From an uncultured Opitutaceae bacterium (GTDB taxonomy: Bacteria > Verrucomicrobiota > Verrucomicrobiae > Opitutales > Opitutaceae), in assembly GCA_946482625.1 (NCBI GenBank), contig CAMLSH010000146.1:1-8455 (forward strand): DNA of 8,455 nt. The letters are read 5' to 3'. The notes beneath the pieces are model-generated. The model made no database searches and was not told the DNA's origin. It was given only the letters and a program-made list of their open reading frames with translations. A program made the translations under genes and the position numbers. Shown piece after piece: positions 1 through 5,754 of the stretch. Numbering within the stretch: the stretch's first letter is position 1; every line of letters begins with the position of its first letter.

Positions 1-1889
1 CGGTGCGGGTCGCGCTTCGTTTCTTCGATCGCCGCCACTTCCAACATCGGCGTCGCCCCCACGGGCGTTTTCATCCGGCCGAAAAACTGATCCACGCGCT
101 CTTTCGCCGGCGGCCGGGTAAACAAGCTCACCCCGATCAACAGCGCGAAGGGCATGAACACATCGACGAAAAACCGGCCCGCAAAACGTCCGCTCGCGGT
201 CATGCTCTCCACGTCGAAACCCACCAGACGCAAAATCACCAGTTCGACATGCAACCGCCCGCGACCGACGAGCGCACTGGTCGGATCGTCCGGATTTTTC
301 CTCACCACCGACTCGAAATAGATCGGCTGAGCCCGTCCCATCGCGTCGTCCACTCGCACCACGAGCGATGAATGCGCCCGCACCGCGTCGATCCGCGACA
401 ACGTAAGTGGCGCGACGATGGTCAACACCGTTGCCACGAGAATTCCCGCCCACGCACCAGCCACCGTCAGCCGGCGCCAGAAAAACATCAGCATCACCGT
501 CGCTCCCAATGGCACAGCCACCGTCTGCACCAGCAGCAGCGCCGAGAACACACTGTCCATCATCGACGCCGCCAGCACGCCGAGCGCGAGTGCGACAAAC
601 ATCGTTATCCGTCCCACCCGCACCGCCTGCGCCTCGCTCATGTTCGGTCTGAACGGCCGGTAGAGGTTGCGTACCACCAACGCCGACACGGACACCGTTT
701 GTGCCGCCACCGTCGACATATTCGCCGCCAGCACGCCCGTGATCATCAACCCGAGCAGCCCCGGCCCGAGCAGCTGCCGCGACATCGTGCCCCACGCCAG
801 ATCCGGATCGGAGAGCGCATTCGCGCCGCTGTACAACGCCACCGCGATCAAACCCGCAAAAGCCCACAAAATGAACATCAGCCGTTTCGCATAAGTGCCC
901 GAGACCGCGCCAAACCGTGCCGCGAATTCGTTCTTCGCCGAGCCGCTGATGCCCATGTTGCCGATGATCCCGTTGATCTGCACGATCGCCACGAGGAAAA
1001 TTGCAAAAAGCGACAACGCCGTGACCTGCTGCGTCGCCGTATTAGTGCCCACCAGCTCGAACATCGCCGCCGGCACTCGCTCCCGCAGCTGATCCGCGCC
1101 TCCGATCGCCGAGAGCCCCGACGGAATCAAGATGATCGAAAACGCCACGATGATCAGACTTTGCAGCACCTCGTTGACCGCCGTCGCCGCCATGCCTCCA
1201 AGAATCACATACGCTCCGACGATCAGCGTGTAGATGATGTAGAAGCTCAACGGCTCCAGCGCCGTCACGTAGCTCTTCAACTCCCCGCGCGCGTTCTGCT
1301 CGCGCAACGTCGTCAACCGCGCGCCTTCCGCCTCCGCCAGCGGTGCCGTCTTCATCTTCACTTCCAACGCGTGCAATTCGCGATGCCCCTCAACCGACGC
1401 GCGCTCTTGCGCCGTCCACGTCACCTCGGGTTTCACGATGAGCGCCGCGCTGATCTTGTACGTCACCAGATTGCCAAAACCGATCACGACAAACACCGCC
1501 GTCAGCCCTTGGAACAGTGCATAAAACGACGCCAGCTTCCGGCTGCCCAGCCGGTCTTCGAACAAGTCCGCCATCGTCACCAAACGCACGCGGCGGAACC
1601 AAAGATTCATGAACCAGTAGTACGGATTGAGAAAAATGAGTTGAAACCCGAGCCACACGCCCGACACGCCTTGTTGATAGACGACACTGGTCGCGCTCAC
1701 CGCCCCGTTGGCGTCGGTCGCGTTGCCGAAGTTCAGGAAAAACTGATAAACTTTTCCGAGCTTCCGGCCCGCCAGAAAGTAGTCCTCCTGGCTCTTATTT
1801 CGCCCACGCGCCATGCGCTGGCCGATGAACAAAACGAGGCAAAGATAAGCAAGGATGACGGCGAGATCTAGGGGATGGATGCCACTCAT
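1..1889 (-). CDS. Sodium:solute symporter family transporter, 3'-truncated by window edge
   Basis: Integral inner-membrane protein predicted to couple Na+ entry to uptake of a small solute (SSS/SLC5 family, LeuT-like fold); the substrate is not identifiable. Reading from ATG at 1889-1887 gives 629 codons without a stop, so the C-terminus lies outside the window. Seen: first membrane helix near residues 7-24 followed by YFLAGRKLGK (typical family N-terminus), NFGNATDANGAVSATS near 54-69, and GGMAATAVNEVLQ at 231-243, which matches the family signature usually seen as GG-hydrophobic-W-T-D-x-x-Q. At least ten more hydrophobic helices follow. Two soluble stretches are unusual: about 153-210 (charged, Glu/Arg/Lys-rich) and about 498-577 near the C-terminus. 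No clear Shine-Dalgarno precedes the ATG. It is divergent from the oxidoreductase at 2145, suggesting a shared catabolic role. Family call is secure; substrate is not. Confidence 0.93.
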   Translation of the reverse strand, partial: MSGIHPLDLAVILAYLCLVLFIGQRMARGRNKSQEDYFLAGRKLGKVYQFFLNFGNATDANGAVSATSVVYQQGVSGVWLGFQLIFLNPYYWFMNLWFRRVRLVTMADLFEDRLGSRKLASFYALFQGLTAVFVVIGFGNLVTYKISAALIVKPEVTWTAQERASVEGHRELHALEVKMKTAPLAEAEGARLTTLREQNARGELKSYVTALEPLSFYIIYTLIVGAYVILGGMAATAVNEVLQSLIIVAFSIILIPSGLSAIGGADQLRERVPAAMFELVGTNTATQQVTALSLFAIFLVAIVQINGIIGNMGISGSAKNEFAARFGAVSGTYAKRLMFILWAFAGLIAVALYSGANALSDPDLAWGTMSRQLLGPGLLGLMITGVLAANMSTVAAQTVSVSALVVRNLYRPFRPNMSEAQAVRVGRITMFVALALGVLAASMMDSVFSALLLVQTVAVPLGATVMLMFFWRRLTVAGAWAGILVATVLTIVAPLTLSRIDAVRAHSSLVVRVDDAMGRAQPIYFESVVRKNPDDPTSALVGRGRLHVELVILRLVGFDVESMTASGRFAGRFFVDVFMPFALLIGVSLFTRPPAKERVDQFFGRMKTPVGATPMLEVAAIEETKRDPH

Positions 1890-2005
1890 GAAATGAAGGG
1901 AAAGCCGAAGCGTGGGGTTGAGCAGCCGGCAGACAGAAAAGGTCTCGGCGCGATTTCCGGCAAGCGTGGGCGCATCCTCCGAACCGGCAAGGAGGCTGGC
2001 AATCT

Positions 2006-2018
2006 AACCGTTACGGTT
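2006..2018. promoter_or_regulatory. Operator-like inverted repeat
   Basis: AACCGT-T-ACGGTT, two perfect 6-bp arms around a single central T, in the divergent region 117 bp upstream of the symporter start and 126 bp upstream of the oxidoreductase start. The flanking bases do not extend the symmetry. The size and the CG-containing arms resemble LacI-family operators, which often control carbohydrate transporter/dehydrogenase pairs. No regulator gene is present in the window, so assignment to a family is a guess. Confidence 0.4.
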
Positions 2019-2064
2019 TGGTGACATTGAGGGGCGTTTTCCTGTGTTCAGAAATGAGCACGCC

Positions 2065-2109
2065 TCGGTTCACCCCGACTGAATCCATGTTCCACCCCCT
2101 TCGGTTCAC
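2065..2109 (+). repeat. 9-bp direct repeat pair upstream of oxidoreductase
   Basis: TCGGTTCAC occurs at 2065-2073 and again at 2101-2109, starts 36 bp apart, just upstream of the oxidoreductase gene. Spaced direct repeats here could be an activator site, but nothing else in the sequence supports this and chance is possible. Confidence 0.3.
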
Positions 2110-2144
2110 ATGACTCCCCTGTCTTCTTTCGCTCGCATAAGCTC

Positions 2145-3335
2145 ATGACACCGCCGCTCAAAGTCTGCCTCGTCGGCACCGGCGGTTACGGCCGCGTGCA
2201 TCTGCAGCACCTGATGGATTTCCACCAACGCGGAGAGCTACAGCTGGCCGCCGCCGTCTGCCTCCCGCCCGACAACGATCCCGAGATCTCGCGGCAACTC
2301 CACGCGCTCAACTGCGAAATTTTCTTCGACTTCGAAAGCCTGCTCCTCGCACTTCCACGACTCGGACTCGCGCTCGCCATCCTGCCGACGCCCATCCACC
2401 TCCACGCGCGCATGACCGTCGCGTTGCTCACCGCCGGCGTGAACGTCCTCGTCGAAAAACCGCTCTGCGCCACGCTCGACGACGCCGAAAAAATCAGCGC
2501 CAGCACACGCGCCACCGGCCTGACCGTTGCCGTGGGTTTCCAATACCTGCACGCGCCTGAAGTGCGTGAGTTGAAGCACCGTCTTCTGCGCGGCGAGATC
2601 GGCCGATTGAAACGCATCGTCGTCCACGGCGCCTGGCCGCGCAGCCACGCCTATTACGCGCGCAACAGCTGGGCCGGCCGTCTCCACATCGGTCACGAAG
2701 CCGTGCTCGACTCGCCCGTCAACAACGCGATGTCCCACTTTTTCATGCTCATGCTCTTCCTCGCCGGCGCGGAGGAAAACACCTCGGCCACGCCCGAACG
2801 CATGACCGCCGGGCTCTATCGCGCGCAGCGTATCGAATCTTTCGACACGGCCGCGATCCGCTTGGAAACCCGCGAGGGCTGCCAGCTCGATTTCTACGGC
2901 ACGCACAGCTCCCGTGAAATCTCCCGGCCTTCCCTCAAGATCGAAGGCACCGACGGCCGCGCCGAATGGGAGCAGGATGACCACGCCCTGATCGAGAGCA
3001 GCCATCCCAGCTGGTATTTCCCGTCCGCCCCTGAAGCCAACACCCGCGAGCGCATGCTTCGCGCCGTGCTCGCGCGTCTTCAGGGAGAACCCGCCTTCAT
3101 CTGCACTCCGGAACTCGCCGCGCAACACGTGAAGTGCGTCCACGCCCTGCACACGCACTTCCCCATCATCCCGGTGCCGGCCGATGCGTTGGAGGATTAC
3201 CGCGCCGACGACAGCGTGTTCACCTTCATCCACGGACTGGACGACGCCTTGCGCACCGCCTCCCAACGCGGCATCGGCCTCGCCGCCGCCGGCCTGCGCT
3301 GGGCCCCGCCTCCCACGACCGTCACCCTCGCCTGA
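2145..3335 (+). CDS. Gfo/Idh/MocA family oxidoreductase
   Basis: Cytoplasmic NAD(P)-dependent dehydrogenase/reductase of the family acting on sugars, inositols and their derivatives; 396 residues, slightly long for the family (about 330-400). Seen: N-terminal Rossmann motif VGTGGYG with G11, G13 and G16; the family hallmark EKP at E104-K105-P106 within NVLVEKPLC; then VAVGFQYLHAPEV opening the C-terminal alpha/beta domain. Where most relatives carry a D-x-G-x-H motif, this one has LDSPVNNAMSHFF with D189 and H198. I believe this is a distinct subgroup signature, which makes the exact chemistry uncertain. The ATG at 2145 is the only start that places the glycine motif at a normal distance from the N-terminus; no Shine-Dalgarno is visible. 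It is divergent from the symporter at 1889, so a role in oxidising an imported sugar-like compound is plausible. No signal peptide. Confidence 0.9.
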   Translation: MTPPLKVCLVGTGGYGRVHLQHLMDFHQRGELQLAAAVCLPPDNDPEISRQLHALNCEIFFDFESLLLALPRLGLALAILPTPIHLHARMTVALLTAGVNVLVEKPLCATLDDAEKISASTRATGLTVAVGFQYLHAPEVRELKHRLLRGEIGRLKRIVVHGAWPRSHAYYARNSWAGRLHIGHEAVLDSPVNNAMSHFFMLMLFLAGAEENTSATPERMTAGLYRAQRIESFDTAAIRLETREGCQLDFYGTHSSREISRPSLKIEGTDGRAEWEQDDHALIESSHPSWYFPSAPEANTRERMLRAVLARLQGEPAFICTPELAAQHVKCVHALHTHFPIIPVPADALEDYRADDSVFTFIHGLDDALRTASQRGIGLAAAGLRWAPPPTTVTLA

Positions 3336-3543
3336 TAAACCAGATCGTGCGTCCAGCGGTGCGGGGAGATCAGCATCACCCTGATCAGCCTCTGCTCCTG
3401 GTCAGTGGCTCACCGAGAAGATAGCGGACAACTACGTCAGGCGGATGAGAGAGTGGTCCGGGTCCATTCCCGAGTAAAATGGTCGGCAGGCTAAGATCTT
3501 TTGTGCGCTTTTGCGCCGGCCGGCTGTATTAGTGTGAAACCCC
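3336..3543. other. Intergenic region before sigma-factor operon
   Basis: 208 bp with no supported gene. A short stem, GATCAG at 3368-3373 with CTGATC at 3381-3386 (7-nt loop), lies 32 bp past the oxidoreductase stop. It has no T-run, so it is at best a weak terminator. Closer to the sigma gene are a TAAAAT hexamer at 3475-3480 without a good -35, a near-tandem 10-bp repeat at 3498-3517 (CTTTTGTGCG then CTTTTGCGCC), and a GCCGGCCGGC palindrome at 3515-3524. The promoter of the sigma operon should be here, but I cannot place it. Confidence 0.4.
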
Positions 3544-4950
3544 ATGCCGACCGATGCCGAATTGCTTCACCGCTACGCCGGACAAAAGGACGGTCGCGCC
3601 TTTGGCGAGCTCGTACAGCGTCATCTCGGACTGGTCTATGCCACGGCGCTCCGCAGCACCGGGGGCCGGGCGCACCTCGCGGAGGAGATCGCCCAAGAAG
3701 TCTTCACCGATCTCGCCCGCAAAGCGGCGCGTCTTTGCCATCACCCCGTGCTGACCGGCTGGCTCTTCCGAAGCACCCGCTACGTGGCCATGGAAGCCAA
3801 CCGGGCGGAACTCCGCCGGCAAAAATACCACGAGACCTTCGCAGCCATGCCTGACACGATTAGCCCGCTAGAGCACTCCGTGGATTGGGAGCGGCTCCGG
3901 CCGGTGATTGATGACGCCCTCGAAGAGCTCAAGGAACGTGACCGTGAGATCGTGCTGCTGCGATTTTTCCAAGGACTGACTTTTGCCGAGGTGGGCGAGA
4001 AACTCAGCCTCTCGGAAAACGCCGCGCGTATGCGCACGGAGCGGGCCTTGGACAAACTGCGCGGTCACTTGGGGAAACGTAGCGTCACCTCCACTACGGC
4101 GGCGCTCGGCCTGCTGTTGGCGAATCAGGCGTTTGCTCAGGCGCCCACGGGTATGGCCGCGAGCGTATCCACCACCGCCCTCGTCGCCGCTCCGGTCGGG
4201 GCGCTCGCCACATTGTTCACCAGTCTACTCCTCAATAAACCGGCCGCCGCAGTCTTGGGTGCGGCCTGCGCGACCGGCATTACCCTGCTGGCTTGGACCG
4301 CCTTGGATGGCGGGGTTAGTGACCAGGAGCTCGCCCTCCTGCGTGCCGAAAATGCGCGCTTGAAGGAAGTGCCCGCTGCCGGGGCGTCTACGGCGGTCGT
4401 GGCATCTGGCGCGCAGGAATCAGCCGAACAGACCGACGCACTTCTGCAGTCGGTCACGAAACGTCTGGTGGAAAATCACGCCGCCGGGAGCAGCGGTCAT
4501 CGCAATCACGGCCAGGCGACACCCTACGAAGCATTCCTTACCTACGGGTGGGCGATCGATGCCGGTGAATCCGAAGCGTTGGAGAATATTCTCACCTACG
4601 ATGACAAAGGCCGGGAAGCCATCCACGCGCTGCACGCGAGCCTGCCGGCGACGATTCGCGCCGCCTATCCCACTCCCGAGAAGTTCGTCGTGTTCCTGTA
4701 CATCGCCGACACGATCCTGCGGCCGCTTAAGAAAGCGGACTTGATGGAGGACTATGCTGCGACGGAACTCGGACCTGGTCGTGCGGTTGTGCGCCGCAAG
4801 GATGCCAAACGCGGCGGGATGCTGTGGGTTCAGGCGGACGGTGTGTGGAAGATAGTCGTTCCGCCCGCATATCCCGAGCATCTCGCGAAGCGAATCCTGG
4901 GAAATGAAATGTTGGACAAACTGGGATTGAACCAAGCGGCTCCGCGATGA
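3544..4950 (+). CDS. ECF-type RNA polymerase sigma factor with membrane-linked C-terminal domain
   Basis: Directs RNA polymerase to a dedicated promoter set. The 468 residues are far longer than a standard ECF sigma (about 160-200). Seen: region 2 at about 5-92, including AEEIAQEVFTDLARK (46-60, region 2.2) and GWLFRSTRYVAMEANR (72-87, region 2.4); region 4 at about 115-175, with helix-turn-helix LTFAEVGEKLSLSENAARMR (145-164). After residue 179 come hydrophobic stretches at 184-198 (weak), 210-230 and 234-254. A zipper-like LLRAENARLK (265-274), an Ala/Ser-rich linker and a C-terminal domain (about 325-460) follow. No separate anti-sigma gene is visible, so the tail may keep the sigma factor membrane-tethered until a signal arrives (inference). 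Topology is uncertain: only 234-254 is a strong membrane helix. ATG at 3544 is chosen because it starts directly on the region 2 fold. The stop overlaps the next start. Confidence 0.9.
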   Translation: MPTDAELLHRYAGQKDGRAFGELVQRHLGLVYATALRSTGGRAHLAEEIAQEVFTDLARKAARLCHHPVLTGWLFRSTRYVAMEANRAELRRQKYHETFAAMPDTISPLEHSVDWERLRPVIDDALEELKERDREIVLLRFFQGLTFAEVGEKLSLSENAARMRTERALDKLRGHLGKRSVTSTTAALGLLLANQAFAQAPTGMAASVSTTALVAAPVGALATLFTSLLLNKPAAAVLGAACATGITLLAWTALDGGVSDQELALLRAENARLKEVPAAGASTAVVASGAQESAEQTDALLQSVTKRLVENHAAGSSGHRNHGQATPYEAFLTYGWAIDAGESEALENILTYDDKGREAIHALHASLPATIRAAYPTPEKFVVFLYIADTILRPLKKADLMEDYAATELGPGRAVVRRKDAKRGGMLWVQADGVWKIVVPPAYPEHLAKRILGNEMLDKLGLNQAAPR

Positions 4951-5663
4951 CTCCCTTGAAAACAGTTCTCCTCGCCGCCGCGACCGCCATGATCCTGACC
5001 TCGGGCTGGCAATATCACGTTCAGCAAGAGCGTCGCGACGAAGCCGCGCGCCTACGGAGCGAGAATGATCAATTGCGCCTGCAGGCCACCCAGCGGCACG
5101 AAGGTCAGCTCGCGCAAAGCCAGGCTCCCAAAGGGGCGATGGGATTGCCCGCGGCGTCACCCGGACGGAGCGCGCAGCCAGAGGTCACGGAGAAAACGTT
5201 GGCCTCGAATGGCCCGGCGACACCCGGAGCCGCGGACGAATACCGCAATGAAGGCATGGTCACGCCGCTGGCCACGTTGCAGACCTTGGCCTGGGCTTGT
5301 GACCACGCTGACGCCGCGCTGATGGAGAAGCTGCTCATTTATGACGAGGACGCGCGTCAGAAAACGTTGCAGCATTTCGCGGCGCAAAGCGCAGGAAACC
5401 CGTCCTTGTTACCTTCGATCGAAGCCGCAGCCGCCGCCTTGTACATCGAGGATGGGATGCATCATCCGTATCCCAGCGCCAAGATGCTGGAACTGGCCAG
5501 ATTCGAACAGCTCCGGCCCGGCCGGGTCTTGCTACACCTGCCCGGCGCCAATGGCGACGGCTACGAATTCCAACAGACTCCCGAGGGCTGGAAACTCGCA
5601 GTGACAATGAAGATTGTGGACGCGTACCTCCAGGAAACGGCTCGCCGGCAGGCGGGAAAATGA
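4947..5663 (+). CDS. Small membrane-anchored protein resembling the tail of the upstream sigma factor
   Basis: Unrecognised family, 238 residues. Seen: K5 followed by a hydrophobic helix at about 6-21, without a convincing signal-peptidase site, so a single N-terminal anchor with the rest outside the inner membrane is likely. Then a short coiled coil with ARLRSENDQLRLQ (34-46), a Pro/Ala/Gln-rich linker to about 104, and a compact domain from 105 to about 232. The layout and motifs mirror the sigma factor C-terminus: LRSENDQLR versus LRAENARLK, VTPLATLQTLAWACDHADA versus ATPYEAFLTYGWAIDAGES, LLIYDEDAR versus ILTYDDKGR, LRPGRVLL versus LGPGRAVV, and EGWKLAV versus GVWKIVV. The ATG lies inside the sigma stop (ATGA, 4-nt overlap), so translation is probably coupled. 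A regulatory partner of the sigma tail is the simplest inference; it has no known anti-sigma motif. Confidence 0.85.
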   Translation: MTPLKTVLLAAATAMILTSGWQYHVQQERRDEAARLRSENDQLRLQATQRHEGQLAQSQAPKGAMGLPAASPGRSAQPEVTEKTLASNGPATPGAADEYRNEGMVTPLATLQTLAWACDHADAALMEKLLIYDEDARQKTLQHFAAQSAGNPSLLPSIEAAAAALYIEDGMHHPYPSAKMLELARFEQLRPGRVLLHLPGANGDGYEFQQTPEGWKLAVTMKIVDAYLQETARRQAGK

Positions 5664-5754
5664 GGCCGATATTTCCTCTCGTATCCTGCGAGGCGGACCC
5701 GGTCGCCTAGATCCAGACCCACGTGGTGAGCTATCTGAATCCCTGCTCAACGTT
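5664..5754 (+). other. Intra-operon gap with short ATGA-linked open frame and small stem-loop
   Basis: 91 bp between the membrane protein and the hydrolase. An ATG at 5660-5662 overlaps the upstream stop and opens 16 codons (MRPIFPLVSCEADPVA), ending with TAG at 5708-5710. A stem AGGCG/CGCCT (5690-5694 with 5703-5707) sits at its end. There is no ribosome-binding site and no recognisable peptide, so I regard the frame as probably not functional. Spacing is consistent with the hydrolase belonging to the same transcript. Confidence 0.3.

Larger units (their letters stand above)
1890..2144. promoter_or_regulatory. Divergent intergenic region between symporter and oxidoreductase
   Basis: 255 bp separating two divergently transcribed genes, so it should hold both promoters. 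Seen: a perfect inverted repeat at 2006-2018, a 9-bp direct repeat TCGGTTCAC at 2065-2073 and 2101-2109 (36 bp apart), and a 12-codon open frame at 2110-2148. No convincing -35/-10 pair was found on either strand: the best plus-strand candidate, TTGAGG at 2027-2032 with a 17-bp spacer, has only AGAAAT as its -10. No RNA gene is recognisable. Confidence 0.5.

Noticed and set aside
372..1871. 499-codon plus-strand open frame rich in Arg, His and Gln
   Set aside because: It is entirely antisense to the symporter, whose minus-strand translation shows clear family motifs and membrane helices. The plus-strand product is low-complexity and basic, as expected for a shadow frame in GC-rich DNA. The 3-371 plus-strand frame is rejected for the same reason.
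2238..3266. 342-codon minus-strand open frame
   Set aside because: Antisense to the oxidoreductase with intact GxGxxG and EKP motifs; the minus product has no recognisable domain.
3368..3386. Intrinsic terminator after the oxidoreductase
   Set aside because: The stem is only 6 bp (GATCAG/CTGATC) and no T-run follows.
5614..5754. 47-residue N-terminal extension of the hydrolase from an earlier ATG
   Set aside because: It overlaps the upstream gene by 50 nt, is polar and Arg-rich, and would place the obvious signal peptide internally. ATG 5755 gives a clean export signal.
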